DNA of 64,000 nt from Enterococcus raffinosus (GCF_001886185.1 NZ_JXLA01000018.1:18024-82023); one strand, 5' to 3'. Shown: positions 36,967 to 47,329, counted from the first letter of the stretch. The notes: a model not told the origin generated them from the sequence alone. Program-made: numbers and translations.

Positions 36967-37170
36967 AATAAGTCAGCGTTAAAAGCATTAGCCATCATAG
37001 ATACAAACAAGGACGTCTGTATCCATGAAAAATGAATACAAACTTATCTAAAATAGCTAAAGTAAAAATTATTCAGTTGTGCAGAAAGTAATTGAGTCAT
37101 AATAAACGCCCCAAACTGATTTAATTTATGTTGTGACTTATTCTAGACAGATTGTTCGGGCTTGTCAAGA

Positions 37171-37200
37171 CAAAAAAGCAACTTCATTTACGAAGTTGCT
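37171..37200 (-). terminator. Terminator of mprF
   Basis: AGCAACTTC pairs with GAAGTTGCT across a six-base loop, followed on the minus strand by TTTTTTG. The mprF stop codon forms the base of the stem. Confidence 0.9.
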
Positions 37201-39796
37201 AATCTCTGAGAATAAAACGGCGCAAACCGCGATATTTTTTTTCTTCCTGAACAGGTGCGTTATCAGTAATAAGTAACGCTATCATCACGTATCCAATCCA
37301 ACTATCTCGCGAATATAAGACATATTCTGGCAACCATTTATTCGCATACTTATCTTTATATTCCTTTAAGCCGCCAAAAGAATAAAAACGAGAACCAAAA
37401 TTGTAAACTAAGTAAGCGATTCGCTCTTGAGTAAAACTTTTTCTTGAGGTTCCCACATTGGCCAAAGGCGCCATTCCCAGGTCGAAATATTCGATCCCCA
37501 TTTCATCACGCATATATTGAAATAAATTGATGAAAAGAAAATCCATGGTTCCTCCGGGAGCTTTTTCAGGGCTGTGACGCATCAAATCAATGGTTCCGAT
37601 ATTCTTGGTATAAGTCGGCATAAAGTTCGCGAAAGCGACAATTTCTTGCTCAGTGTTTTTAATTACTGCGATTGGCGCACGTTGTAAGTAATCTTCTGAA
37701 AAGAATCCGAGAGAAAAGCCCTTTTCCTTTCGTCCATTTAACCATTCATCTGAGACGGATCGTAACTGTTTGATTATTTCATTTGTGAAAGGAGGATGGA
37801 TCACATCGAATTGATAGCCTTCTTTAATAACTTTGTTGAAACTTGAGCGCTGTCCCTTCATTTTCTTTCCACTTAAAGTAAAGTCTGGTAAATAAACATG
37901 TGCTCGCTCGCCGAATTTGATAAAATCATAGCCAAACTCATGAAGGATCATAACCATCTCTTCGCTATTTTCATAAAAAACCGGCAAGTAGTTATAACGA
38001 TCTACTTCATTGATCAGAGCTTCAGTAGCAGCTTCGAAATCGCTTGTTTTTCCAGAGGGATCTCCCATTATTAAGATTTTGTTGTTAAAAGTTGATAGCT
38101 GGAAGAAAACAGTATCTTCCTCGCCATTATTGTAATAAAACACTTTTTTATCTTTAAGAAAAACGAGTTGACTATCTGGATTTCCACCGTAGGTTTCCAA
38201 AATATGTTGGACCCGTTGTTCATCTAATGGTTCGCCAATTTGTCTTCGTTTGTTTTTTAAAAAACGAATCAGTAACAAAATAATGAAGGCGACAATTAAA
38301 ATTGCAACAAAGCCTACACCCCATATTCGTTCACTAGGAAATAGGAAGAATTCCGGCAACCGATGACGATGATGGATTTTAGGGCTGTTGTAAACACCGA
38401 TAATGATGTATAAAATCGTTAACCCGCCCATGATGATGCCATCAATCGTTATCCATTCGGCAGAATAAACCAGTTGTTCTCTAAATAGCTCATTCTTAGA
38501 GAAAATAACAAATAACAAAAGCAAGGCGAGAAAAATACCAGTTGAAATACGAAATCCAGCTAATAACGAGTAAAGAAAGGTTAACGTAACAATTATAATC
38601 GTAGGAATATACGCACGCTTAACTCGTGCTGAAATTCCTCTACCTAAAACAATTAATAAAAAGCCCAATAAAATTGCTGGGAAAACGACGATTACCCGAG
38701 AGTGGATCGGATTTAATCGTTGCAGAAAAGGCAATCGAATGAATGCTTCGGGAATCGTAGCCGATAGAACTAACATAATTCCTGTGAAATAAAGAAGAAA
38801 ACCTTCCAGTTTATGTGCCAATTCTTTTAGTAAACTAACAGGAATGCCTTTGTATCGCGTATTGATTGTTGTGCCTAAGTTTTTGAAAAATAATATTAAC
38901 CCAATCGCAAAAGGTACTAAGTAGTAGAATAACCGAAATAATAAAAGCCAAGCAAAGACAGTTTCTCTTGGAGTGCCTAGAGCAGAAAGGCCGATGATCA
39001 TCATTAAATCAAAGCTGCCGAGTTCTCCAGGGATCATAGAGACAATTCCAATTACTGTAGCAGCAATAAACAAAGGGACAACATCACGAATACTAACTTC
39101 TATGCCCATTAAGAGACCTGTAGAAATAAAACTGACGAGGACACCAGTCCATTCTAAAAAGGATGTCCCGATCAATTCTAAACGATGGGAGTTCTTCAGA
39201 TCCCCTAAATATTCTCCTTTACCAAAAATACTAAGACAGAAGACAATTGGGAAATATAATCCGCCCCCGATCAACCAAATCCAATATTGACGCAAATATT
39301 GATTGTGATCATCAAACATAACAAGGAAAAAAGAGAGCAAGGCATAGATAGACAATCCAGACATAGTAAAAACTAAAATTTTGGACAGAGCCTGTACTAC
39401 TTTTTTTCCTGAAGTTTTTTTGCCATAAAATTCAGATCGCAAGCCAGCGCTAACAAAACCACCAAAACCTGCAATATTGTTTAAGGTATTCACCAACCAA
39501 CTTGTTTCAAAAACATAAAGTTTTTTTGGTTTTTGTCCTAAAATATTATTCAAGGTAAAATCATAGCCGATCATCGGAATGACTGAAACTAAACCAATCA
39601 GTGCCATGAATAGGATATTCCAAGGACTGATTGTGCTAAAGATAGTCGATAGTCGAGAAAAAGAAATGTTCTTCACGATGTTTGATAATTCGAATATGAC
39701 AATAATAATGACTGAAATTAAAAAAATTAATTTTAGCTTGCTTAAATGTGCTTTGAACCATTCTGCTAAAGTTTTCACCAAATTACTCCTTTTCAA
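37199..39796 (-). CDS. mprF: Phosphatidylglycerol lysyltransferase MprF
   Basis: A membrane protein of 865 residues. The N-terminal 500 or so residues hold about 14 membrane segments, the flippase part, with NNIAGFGGFVSAGLRSEFY and SMIPGELGSFDLMMIIGLS. The C-terminal 350 residues form the aminoacyltransferase, with GDPSGKTSDFEAA, KGQRSSFNKVIKEGYQFDV, NFMPTY and DLMRHSPEKAPGGTMDFLFI. MprF moves lysine, or in enterococci also other amino acids, from tRNA to phosphatidylglycerol, making the surface less negative and raising tolerance to cationic peptides. It overlaps the upstream hydrolase by 14 bases, so the two form an operon. Confidence 0.95.
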   Translation of the reverse strand: MKRSNLVKTLAEWFKAHLSKLKLIFLISVIIIVIFELSNIVKNISFSRLSTIFSTISPWNILFMALIGLVSVIPMIGYDFTLNNILGQKPKKLYVFETSWLVNTLNNIAGFGGFVSAGLRSEFYGKKTSGKKVVQALSKILVFTMSGLSIYALLSFFLVMFDDHNQYLRQYWIWLIGGGLYFPIVFCLSIFGKGEYLGDLKNSHRLELIGTSFLEWTGVLVSFISTGLLMGIEVSIRDVVPLFIAATVIGIVSMIPGELGSFDLMMIIGLSALGTPRETVFAWLLLFRLFYYLVPFAIGLILFFKNLGTTINTRYKGIPVSLLKELAHKLEGFLLYFTGIMLVLSATIPEAFIRLPFLQRLNPIHSRVIVVFPAILLGFLLIVLGRGISARVKRAYIPTIIIVTLTFLYSLLAGFRISTGIFLALLLLFVIFSKNELFREQLVYSAEWITIDGIIMGGLTILYIIIGVYNSPKIHHRHRLPEFFLFPSERIWGVGFVAILIVAFIILLLIRFLKNKRRQIGEPLDEQRVQHILETYGGNPDSQLVFLKDKKVFYYNNGEEDTVFFQLSTFNNKILIMGDPSGKTSDFEAATEALINEVDRYNYLPVFYENSEEMVMILHEFGYDFIKFGERAHVYLPDFTLSGKKMKGQRSSFNKVIKEGYQFDVIHPPFTNEIIKQLRSVSDEWLNGRKEKGFSLGFFSEDYLQRAPIAVIKNTEQEIVAFANFMPTYTKNIGTIDLMRHSPEKAPGGTMDFLFINLFQYMRDEMGIEYFDLGMAPLANVGTSRKSFTQERIAYLVYNFGSRFYSFGGLKEYKDKYANKWLPEYVLYSRDSWIGYVMIALLITDNAPVQEEKKYRGLRRFILRD

Positions 39797-40505
39797 TTAA
39801 AAATTGTAAGACTTCTTGGTTGAAGCGTTTTGGATTTCTGCGGGCAAACATATGACCTTGTCCTGAGACGATGGCGAAATTTGCATTAGGGATTGAACGA
39901 GCAAGATACATTGAGTGCTGTGTCTTAATGGAGTCATGCTTTCCAACTATTACTAACGTTGGAGCTACGATCTGGTTTAAATCTTCCGTTGACAATCCAA
40001 TATCACGAAAAAGCAACCGCAATATTGGAAGGAAATTCCGCATCCCAGTATCAACAAATGCGCCAACCCAAACAATAGCATACTGCACATAGCTAAGAAG
40101 ATGAGGGATCATCCGAACGCCATTCGGAGTAGTATTGCCTGCATTTAAAACCAAATGATTAACCTTATTAGGATAAAGCCGTGCAAAAACCATAGCTAAA
40201 TTAGCGCCATCACTAAACCCTAATAAATCTGCGTGTTCAATATTTTCTTGCTTCATGATAGTAGCTAAATCTTCTGCCATCAATTGAAAGCTTGTTTCTT
40301 TCTGTGTGTTGGTCGAACGTCCATGTCCGCGGCTGTCAACGACATACACATTAAAATGTTTGCTGAAACTATTTAACTGTTTCGAAAAGTATCTACCGCT
40401 TCCACCATTACCATGCAGCAAAAACAGTGCTGGGCCTTGCCCATATTTTTCATAATAAATTTCTGTTCCATCACTCATTTGAGCGATTTTTTTTTCATTT
40501 TTCAC
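39783..40505 (-). CDS. Alpha/beta-fold hydrolase, upstream of and overlapping mprF
   Basis: A protein of about 240 residues. The oxyanion block is LFLLHGNGGSGRYF, then VYVVDSRGHGRSTN, the nucleophile serine in LLGFSDGANLAMVFA, and near the end VIVGKHDSIK and SGQGHMFARRNP with the catalytic Asp and His. No signal peptide is seen, so it is cytoplasmic. I chose the GTG at 40503-40505 after TAGGTGAT. An in-frame upstream start at 40553 overlaps a likely -10 (TATACT). Coupling to mprF suggests a lipid-related substrate, but that is a guess. Confidence 0.85.
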   Translation of the reverse strand: MKNEKKIAQMSDGTEIYYEKYGQGPALFLLHGNGGSGRYFSKQLNSFSKHFNVYVVDSRGHGRSTNTQKETSFQLMAEDLATIMKQENIEHADLLGFSDGANLAMVFARLYPNKVNHLVLNAGNTTPNGVRMIPHLLSYVQYAIVWVGAFVDTGMRNFLPILRLLFRDIGLSTEDLNQIVAPTLVIVGKHDSIKTQHSMYLARSIPNANFAIVSGQGHMFARRNPKRFNQEVLQFLIEKE

Positions 40506-40688
40506 AACATCACCTACCAAGATTAAGTATACCGATTTTTTCGACTCTTGCACATTAATTTAATTGTAAGACCAAACGAAATCTTTAGAATGATTAATTA
40601 AATATAAAGCTGTGAAATTATGCTTTTAAAAGTTAAGTAAATTCTTGTAGTATGGATAAAGAAAAAAGAAGATAGTTGGGCAGATTTT

Positions 40689-41324
40689 ATGTTGAAAATA
40701 ATTGGAAAATTTTTAAAAATAATTATTACGCTTGCAATCTTGCTAACGGTTATAATAGGCGGGATTTTTGCAGTTCGTACATATAAGAATACTAAAACAG
40801 TGAATAGTTATCGAAACCAGGTACAGACGTTGGCTGATCAGGAAGGTGTCGGGGAATATACCGATGTTATTTTAGCTATTATGTATACGGAGTCAAAAGG
40901 AAAAGGTACGGACTTAATGCAAAGCTCTGAGAGTGCTTATGGCAGCCGCGGTAAGATTATCAGTCAACAAGAAAGTATTGAGAGTGGTGTTAAGCATTTT
41001 GCCGAGAGCTATAAACAGACTAAAGCAGCTGGTTGTGATCTTGAAACTGCTATTCAAGCATATAACTTTGGCACAAAGTATATTCAATACGTGCAAGATC
41101 ATGGAGGAAAAAATAGTGTAGAGTTAGCAGAAGAATACTCCCGCGATATTTTGTCACCAGGCTATGGAAATGATCAGCAACATACTTATCGTTATATGCA
41201 GATGCAGTCAGTTTTATACAACGGTGGTTATTTATACCAAAATGGCGGCAATATGTTTTATGCTGAAATTGTCCAAATGAACAAGCGGTTCATTACATTA
41301 TTTCAAAGGTTTCAAAATGGTTAA
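40689..41324 (+). CDS. Lysozyme-like (SLT-fold) wall hydrolase, membrane-anchored
   Basis: A protein of 211 residues with an N-terminal membrane helix (about 8-30) and an extracellular lysozyme-like domain. DVILAIMYTESKGKGTDLMQSSES carries the probable catalytic glutamate, followed by SGVKHFAES, AIQAYNFGTKYIQYV and MFYAEIVQM. Proteins of this type cleave peptidoglycan glycan strands, sometimes as part of conjugation or division systems. No conjugation gene is near, so a housekeeping wall role is likelier. It lies just before the dnaG promoter. Confidence 0.82.
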   Translation: MLKIIGKFLKIIITLAILLTVIIGGIFAVRTYKNTKTVNSYRNQVQTLADQEGVGEYTDVILAIMYTESKGKGTDLMQSSESAYGSRGKIISQQESIESGVKHFAESYKQTKAAGCDLETAIQAYNFGTKYIQYVQDHGGKNSVELAEEYSRDILSPGYGNDQQHTYRYMQMQSVLYNGGYLYQNGGNMFYAEIVQMNKRFITLFQRFQNG

Positions 41325-41341
41325 AATAATGAGCAGAAAGC

Positions 41342-41369
41342 TTGTAATAATAAAGAAATATGCTAAAAT
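41342..41369 (+). promoter_or_regulatory. Promoter of the dnaG-rpoD operon
   Basis: TTGTAA at 41342-41347 and TAAAAT at 41364-41369 are 16 bases apart, with an extended -10 TGC. Confidence 0.65.
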
Positions 41370-41390
41370 GGTAGACGTATAAGTTTGTCA

Positions 41391-41433
41391 AAAAAAATCG
41401 CGCTGATCGGAAGATGAATTGGGGCGATTTTTT
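41391..41433 (+). terminator. Terminator-like hairpin in the dnaG leader
   Basis: AAAAATCGC (41393-41401) pairs with GCGATTTTT (41424-41432) across a 22-base loop, and the T run continues to 41433. It lies between the dnaG promoter and start, so it may attenuate the primase/sigma operon. It could instead be a late terminator of the lysozyme-like gene. Confidence 0.55.
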
Positions 41434-41477
41434 ACGGCTGTTATCATATTTTTTTGGGAATTGGGGTGAGAGTTTTG

Positions 41478-43295
41478 GTGCAGAGAATTCCCCAACAAGT
41501 TATTGATGAGGTTCGTGAAAAAACAAATATTGTTGAAGTTATCGGACAATATGTCCAGTTGAAAAAATCTGGTAAAAATTATTTAGGATTGTGTCCATTT
41601 CACGAAGAGAAGACCCCATCGTTTTCAGTTGCAGAAGACAAGCAGATTTTTCATTGTTTTGGTTGTGGAAAGGGAGGCAATGTCTATACATTTTTACAAG
41701 AGCTAGAGGGGATTAGTTTTCCAGAAGCGGTAAAAAAGGTTGCTGATATAGAGCAAATTCCTTTAGCTATCGAAATCTCCAGTGAGCCTATCAGTCAAAC
41801 TTCAACGGGACAGCAGCAATTAATCGCTTTGCATGAGCGGACGCGTGATTTGTATCATCATCTCTTAGTGAACACAAAAGTTGGAGAAACGGCATTAGAG
41901 TATCTTCACGAACGTGGATTAAGCGATGAATTGATCAATGAATTTAAAATTGGTTTTGCTCCTAATCAGAGAGAATTTTTAGTTCAGGTAGCTAAGCAAG
42001 ATAAAGTGACTGCTGATTTAATGGAACGTAGCGGGTTATTTATTCGACGTGAAGATGGCAGCTTTAGTGATCGATTTTACCATCGAGTCATGTTTCCCTT
42101 GAATGATTTTCGTGGAAAGCCAATTGGGTTTTCGGGTCGTTTACTAAAAACAGAAGATTTTCCTGGCGATGATCAACCAAAATATTTGAATTCGCCTGAG
42201 ACTGAGTTATTCAACAAGCGACAGGTTCTTTTCAATTTTGACAAAGCACGGAATGAAATACGGAAACAAGGCGAAGCAATTTTGTTTGAAGGCTTTATGG
42301 ATGTATTGGCTGCATGGCAGGCAGATATTAAGATTGGCTTAGCTTCGATGGGAACTAGTTTGACAGAGCAGCAAATAGCAGCGATTGAACGGATTACCGG
42401 TCAAGTCGTAATTGCTTATGACGGTGATGATCCTGGACAAGCTGCTACTGATCGTGCACTGACTATTTTAGATGCACACAGTCGACTAAACCTGGTCACT
42501 GTTACGGTTCCTGAAAAACTTGATCCTGACGAATATTTGCGAAAATACGGTGTAACTGAATTGCAGAATTTATTGCAGCACGGTCGTCAAACACCTTTTG
42601 CATTCAAAATGCAGTATCGTAAAAAAGGATTGAATCTGGAGAACGAAGCAGACCGTCTAGGCTATATAGAGGTCGTAATGCAAGATTTGGCAAAAGTACA
42701 ATCGCCAGTTGAGCAGGACTTGTACTTAGGCCAATTAGCAAATGAGTTTCATTTAACAAGGGAAAGTTTGAAACAGCAGTTGCAGATGGTTCGTCAAACA
42801 CAACGAACAGAAAGACGTCAACAACAATCGACATTTTCACAAGTACCTATCCAACCAATTAAAAAAGTACTAACTAAAGAGGAAAAAGCGGAACGAATGC
42901 TACTATATCGTAGTATGAATGAGCGTTCGATCCGAGAGCAATTGGTTCAAACAGATTTTCAATTCATTCATGATCAGTATCAAGAATTGCTTCTTTACTT
43001 AGATAGTTATATGATGGTTCATGGAAATTTTGTTTTAGCGGACTTCCTGAACTATTTAAAGGAGAATGAGATGAAGCAGTTAGCCATCGACATCTCTATG
43101 ATATCCATGTCAGAAGATAGTAATGAACGAGAAATCTATGATTTGATGCAGGTTATCTCTAAGTCTGGCATTGCTGAAGAAATAAAACAACGACAAAAAG
43201 AGCAGCTCGAAGCCAGAAAAAACGGAAACCAGCAGCGGGAATTGGAATTGACCGTTCAGATTATTGAATTGACGAAACGCTTGAAACAAGCCTAG
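41478..43295 (+). CDS. dnaG: DNA primase DnaG
   Basis: A protein of about 606 residues. The zinc-binding domain is at the N-terminus ([11 protein letters not shown] and [16 protein letters not shown]). The TOPRIM core carries [19 protein letters not shown] and [18 protein letters not shown], and the C-terminal part binds the helicase. GGGGTGAGAG at 41463-41472 points to the GTG at 41478. A TTG at 41475 is possible too. It is 22 bases upstream of rpoD, forming the conserved macromolecular synthesis operon. Confidence 0.96.
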   Translation: MQRIPQQVIDEVREKTNIVEVIGQYVQLKKSGKNYLGLCPFHEEKTPSFSVAEDKQIFHCFGCGKGGNVYTFLQELEGISFPEAVKKVADIEQIPLAIEISSEPISQTSTGQQQLIALHERTRDLYHHLLVNTKVGETALEYLHERGLSDELINEFKIGFAPNQREFLVQVAKQDKVTADLMERSGLFIRREDGSFSDRFYHRVMFPLNDFRGKPIGFSGRLLKTEDFPGDDQPKYLNSPETELFNKRQVLFNFDKARNEIRKQGEAILFEGFMDVLAAWQADIKIGLASMGTSLTEQQIAAIERITGQVVIAYDGDDPGQAATDRALTILDAHSRLNLVTVTVPEKLDPDEYLRKYGVTELQNLLQHGRQTPFAFKMQYRKKGLNLENEADRLGYIEVVMQDLAKVQSPVEQDLYLGQLANEFHLTRESLKQQLQMVRQTQRTERRQQQSTFSQVPIQPIKKVLTKEEKAERMLLYRSMNERSIREQLVQTDFQFIHDQYQELLLYLDSYMMVHGNFVLADFLNYLKENEMKQLAIDISMISMSEDSNEREIYDLMQVISKSGIAEEIKQRQKEQLEARKNGNQQRELELTVQIIELTKRLKQA

Positions 43296-43317
43296 AAGTG
43301 AAAGGGGCATTTATTTT

Positions 43318-44427
43318 ATGGCAGATGTAAAAAACAAAAAAGAGTATGAAAAAGCTGTAGCGGCCTTCATCAAGGAAAAGAAACCAATGGGACAGGTTGT
43401 TTATGATGAGCTTACCAATCGTTTGGCGACTCCTTATGAATTAGGCGCAGATGCAATGGATGAGTTGATCCAAAAAGTCGAGGATGCGGGTGTCAGTGTC
43501 GTCGATGAAAATGGTGAACCTTCTAAAGCTAGTTTGAAACAAAATGAAGAAACTGCGAAAGCCGCACAAAAAGAAGATTTATCGGCCCCAACTGGCGTTA
43601 AGATCAATGACCCAGTTCGTATGTATTTAAAAGAAATCGGACGAGTTTCATTACTAACTGCTGAAGAAGAAGTGGAACTCGCTTTGCTTATTGAACAAGG
43701 TGATCAAGAAGCTAAACAACGTTTAGCTGAAGCAAACTTGCGTCTAGTTGTAAGTATCGCAAAGCGTTATGTTGGACGCGGCATGCAATTCTTGGATTTG
43801 ATTCAAGAAGGAAACATGGGTTTGATGAAAGCTGTTGAAAAATTTGATTATCGTAAAGGATTCAAGTTTTCAACCTATGCAACATGGTGGATCCGTCAAG
43901 CAATCACTCGCGCCATCGCTGACCAAGCAAGGACGATTCGAATTCCAGTTCATATGGTCGAGACTATTAATAAATTGATTCGCGTACAACGTCAATTACT
44001 ACAAGATTTAGGACGCGAACCAACACCAGAGGAAATTGGTGCTGAAATGGACTTGCCGACAGAAAAAGTTCGTGAGATTTTGAAGATTGCTCAAGAGCCC
44101 GTTTCTTTGGAAACGCCAATTGGTGAAGAGGACGATTCGCATTTAGGTGATTTCATTGAGGATCAAGAAGCGACGAGTCCTGCTGAACATGCTGCATCAG
44201 AAATGTTGAAAGAACAATTGGAAGATGTACTAGATACGTTGACTGATCGTGAAGAGAATGTTCTGCGCTTACGTTTTGGTTTAGATGATGGAAGAACCCG
44301 GACTTTGGAAGAGGTCGGCCGTGTTTTTGGTGTAACTCGTGAACGAATTCGTCAAATCGAGGCGAAGGCTTTACGTAAATTACGTCATCCTTCACGCTCT
44401 AAACAATTGAAAGACTTTTTAGAATAA
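43318..44427 (+). CDS. rpoD: RNA polymerase primary sigma factor RpoD (sigma A)
   Basis: A protein of 369 residues. Region 1.1 is at the N-terminus. Regions 1.2-2.4 contain [44 protein letters not shown] and [13 protein letters not shown]. Region 4 contains [53 protein letters not shown]. Normal length for enterococcal sigma A. Confidence 0.98.
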   Translation: MADVKNKKEYEKAVAAFIKEKKPMGQVVYDELTNRLATPYELGADAMDELIQKVEDAGVSVVDENGEPSKASLKQNEETAKAAQKEDLSAPTGVKINDPVRMYLKEIGRVSLLTAEEEVELALLIEQGDQEAKQRLAEANLRLVVSIAKRYVGRGMQFLDLIQEGNMGLMKAVEKFDYRKGFKFSTYATWWIRQAITRAIADQARTIRIPVHMVETINKLIRVQRQLLQDLGREPTPEEIGAEMDLPTEKVREILKIAQEPVSLETPIGEEDDSHLGDFIEDQEATSPAEHAASEMLKEQLEDVLDTLTDREENVLRLRFGLDDGRTRTLEEVGRVFGVTRERIRQIEAKALRKLRHPSRSKQLKDFLE

Positions 44428-44437
44428 TTTCAGACGC

Positions 44438-44473
44438 ACTCCTCAAGTATTACTTGAGGAGTATTTTATTTGC
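44438..44473 (+). terminator. Terminator of dnaG-rpoD
   Basis: ACTCCTCAAGT (44438-44448) pairs with ACTTGAGGAGT (44452-44462) over a three-base loop and is followed by ATTTTATTTG. Confidence 0.88.
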
Positions 44474-44651
44474 AATACCATGGTAGTTGCACGAAATCCA
44501 AGTTATCAAGAAATCGGATGTTAATAAAGATAGGCGATCCAAACGAGCGTTGAAATTTATTATTTTTGATTAATTCACTCGAAAATTGCTTGGAACATCC
44601 CTAAACATATGATAGATTAAAGCATATGATTGAAAAAAGGAGCCGATTTCA

Positions 44652-46352
44652 TTGCAAAAATGCCCTAACTGTGGTTTTGAACCAGTCGAAGGATGCACGA
44701 CTTGTCCGAAGTGTGGCTTTTCATTACAGTTAAACGATCAAGAAGAAATTAAAGACAGTAATAATGACAAAAATGATACGATAGAATGGTCAGAACTTGC
44801 TGATATGCCGATTGAATCTGTGCAAAAAATGTTTAAGGATAACGAGGATAAAATGAAAGAAGAAAATTCAAAAAATAACTCTGAAGAAATTCCTGAGATG
44901 AATCCGATTTTGGCACAATATATTCGTGAACATAAGGATGACCAAGACAAAATAGAAGACACTGAGACTGAAAATACTGAGAAGGTAAATGAGACGGAAT
45001 CTGATGATGTGGAGACAAACACAAAAACAGAAAACGATTCAATACCTGATAACGAGAGTGAAGAGGTTGATATATCAAAAAATGCTGATGAACCTGTCAT
45101 TCAAGATTCAGCGGATGAATCTTCTGAAGTGAATGACGAATCTGAAGAAACTGAGACGTTGCCGGTTAGTGAGGATGCCATTTCAGAGGATTCGATCAAC
45201 TCGAACGATGGCTATGAAGTATCAGATATAACTCAAGAGAATGATTCTAATAATGAAGGAATTATTCCGCCAGATAATGTTTCGTCTGTTAGTGAACCCC
45301 CTAAAAAGAACCGTAAAAGTCTTTACATTACTTTAGCTGCGATAGCAGTTTTAGGCATTGGTGGCGGTTACTATTACTACCATGAAAAAGAAGTTGAAGC
45401 TCAGCGTATTGCGACTGTGAAAAAAGAAAATGAAGCTTTGGATTCAATTGGCGAGAGCATATCAAGTTATTATACAGATGACAAGCAAGTTTTTCTTGCG
45501 AACGACAAAGTAGCTCTCAATACTAGTAAAATTGATGAAGAGTTATCTCGCTATAAAGAAAACAAACGATATGATGAAACCAAAAAAGTGTATGATCAGC
45601 TTGTGGCAAAGCAAAAAGCTGAACAATCAGTCAATCAATTGTTTACAAGTGCTGCGATTAACGGAGATAAAATTGTAGACAATCCTTTATTAAAAACGGC
45701 TGAACCAGTTGATTTATCTATCAGCACAGGTGATAAAGAGTTTGATGAATTAATGAATCAAGCTATAAATAAAGCCAAAGATCAGTACACGAAAATTGAA
45801 AGTGCGAAAAAAGCGACGGATGGATTACTAAAAGACGGCAATGTGATTGAAACTGTAAATCGTGATCAATACAATGCAGCAAATAATGCTATCAAAGCGG
45901 TGGCAAATCAAGAATTAGTTCAAACACAAAAAGATGAACTAACTAAAGTGGATCAAGCGTTGAAAGAAAAAGAGAAAAAAGCCGCTGAAGAAAAAGCGGC
46001 AGCAGAAAAAGCTGCTCGAGAAAAAGAGGAACAAGAAAGAGCAGCACAAGAAGCACAGAAGACGATTTTAACGGATAGTAGTCAAGCAGGAGATACCAGC
46101 AGTGATGCTTATGCGTGGGCTCCGGGTGTCAAAGAAAAAGTCATTCAAACCTGTATCTCTCGCGGTTACATCGTAGAAGGCGGGTATAGTTTAGAACCAG
46201 TAAAAATTGAAAACGGCGAAGGGTATTACAACTTATATGCCACTTCAAATCGAGCATCGTTAACACAAGGATATACCAGCTCTGACTTGCCCATGTACTT
46301 AGTGACAATTAATTGCAAAACAGGATGGTTTAAAGGTGACGGGCCAAATTAG
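44652..46352 (+). CDS. mapZ: Cell-division site-positioning protein MapZ family, with N-terminal zinc ribbon
   Basis: A protein of 566 residues. Residues 1-25 form a zinc ribbon (CPNCGF and CPKCGF). A cytoplasmic block near residue 90 (PEMNPILAQYIREHKDD) matches the MapZ FtsZ-binding region. A long acidic linker follows. One membrane helix lies at about 222-241 (LYITLAAIAVLGIGGGYYYY), then an extracellular helical domain rich in Lys/Glu/Ala. The C-terminal domain ends YLVTINCKTGWFKGDGPN, as in MapZ. MapZ marks the division site in streptococci and enterococci. The TTG start follows AAAGGAGCC. Placement after rpoD and before cvfB fits. Confidence 0.8.
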   Translation: MQKCPNCGFEPVEGCTTCPKCGFSLQLNDQEEIKDSNNDKNDTIEWSELADMPIESVQKMFKDNEDKMKEENSKNNSEEIPEMNPILAQYIREHKDDQDKIEDTETENTEKVNETESDDVETNTKTENDSIPDNESEEVDISKNADEPVIQDSADESSEVNDESEETETLPVSEDAISEDSINSNDGYEVSDITQENDSNNEGIIPPDNVSSVSEPPKKNRKSLYITLAAIAVLGIGGGYYYYHEKEVEAQRIATVKKENEALDSIGESISSYYTDDKQVFLANDKVALNTSKIDEELSRYKENKRYDETKKVYDQLVAKQKAEQSVNQLFTSAAINGDKIVDNPLLKTAEPVDLSISTGDKEFDELMNQAINKAKDQYTKIESAKKATDGLLKDGNVIETVNRDQYNAANNAIKAVANQELVQTQKDELTKVDQALKEKEKKAAEEKAAAEKAAREKEEQERAAQEAQKTILTDSSQAGDTSSDAYAWAPGVKEKVIQTCISRGYIVEGGYSLEPVKIENGEGYYNLYATSNRASLTQGYTSSDLPMYLVTINCKTGWFKGDGPN

Positions 46353-46366
46353 ATGAAGATTTAGAG

Positions 46367-46400
46367 GCTGGGGAGACACTGTCTTCCCAGCTTTAATAAT
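46367..46400 (+). terminator. Terminator of mapZ
   Basis: GCTGGGGAGAC (46367-46377) pairs with GTCTTCCCAGC (46381-46391) with one G-U pair over a three-base loop and is followed by TTTAATAAT. Confidence 0.78.
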
Positions 46401-46433
46401 GATATAAGACATTTTTTGCGAGGAGTAATAAAT

Positions 46434-47288
46434 ATGAACGAACTATTAGGACAAGTTTTTACCGGATTAATCATTGATGAGAATGAGAAAAAATATCTGG
46501 TACAAAAAAATGGTGTAACTTTCCAGCTTTTAAAGGAGGAAGGCACCCATGAAATCGGCGAAACAATTGAAGGATTCGGTTATATAAACCAGAGTAAAGA
46601 AGCCATTTTCACAACTCAGATTCCACAGGTTAGAATTGGCCATTACGCTTTTGGTGAGGTAACAGACGTCCGTCGTGATTTAGGTGTATTTGTAAATATT
46701 GGCTTAGCAGATAAAGATATGGTAGTTTCTCTAGATGAAATGCCAAGTATGAAAGAATTGTGGCCGAAAAAAGGTGATCGCTTGATGATTAGCTTACGGG
46801 TTGACGAAAAAAATCGGATGTGGGGCGTATTAGCTGACGAAACTATTTTTCACTCTTTAAGTCGTTCTGGGAATGCTGAGATGCAAAACGAAAATAAAAA
46901 AGGAACGGTTTATCGATTAAAGGTAGCTGGTTCTTATCTTATTACTGAGGATTTCTATATTGGTTTTGTTCATCCATCTGAGCGGTATCAAGAACCACGT
47001 TTAGGTGAGGTAGTGGAGGCACGGGTTATCGGTGTGAGACCAGATGGTGTCTTAAATATGTCTTTAAAGCCTCGTAGCTATGAAATGATCAATGATGATG
47101 CCGCAATGATTTTAACGATGTTGCAAAGAAACTCGGATCATAAATTACCTTTTTGGGACAAATCTGCTCCAGAAGAAATCAAAGAAGCTTTTGGCATAAG
47201 TAAGGGACAATTCAAACGTGCGATTGGCCATTTGTTAAAGGAAAAACTGATTGAACAAAAAGATGGCGAAATTCATTTAAAAAGCTAA
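46434..47288 (+). CDS. cvfB: S1-type RNA-binding protein CvfB
   Basis: A protein of 284 residues with S1 folds: VRIGHYAFGEVTDVRRDLGVFVNIGLADKDMVVSLDEMP and GFVHPSERYQEPRLGEVVEARVIGVRPDGVLNMSLKPR. The C-terminal winged helix FWDKSAPEEIKEAFGISKGQFKRAIGHLLKE completes the CvfB pattern. CvfB affects virulence gene expression in Staphylococcus aureus by an RNA-related route. GAGGAG precedes the ATG at 46434. Confidence 0.93.
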   Translation: MNELLGQVFTGLIIDENEKKYLVQKNGVTFQLLKEEGTHEIGETIEGFGYINQSKEAIFTTQIPQVRIGHYAFGEVTDVRRDLGVFVNIGLADKDMVVSLDEMPSMKELWPKKGDRLMISLRVDEKNRMWGVLADETIFHSLSRSGNAEMQNENKKGTVYRLKVAGSYLITEDFYIGFVHPSERYQEPRLGEVVEARVIGVRPDGVLNMSLKPRSYEMINDDAAMILTMLQRNSDHKLPFWDKSAPEEIKEAFGISKGQFKRAIGHLLKEKLIEQKDGEIHLKS

Positions 47289-47300
47289 TTGAGAATGTCC

Positions 47301-47329
47301 TTGCATAAATAAAGGCGATAAACTATAAT
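47301..47329 (+). promoter_or_regulatory. Promoter of fur
   Basis: TTGCAT at 47301-47306 and TATAAT at 47324-47329 are 17 bases apart, a near-consensus vegetative promoter. Confidence 0.82.

Noticed and set aside
36842..37170. T-box or known riboswitch in the AroB-like leader
   Set aside because: I looked for the T-box core AGGGTGGNACCGCG and common aptamer cores and did not find them.
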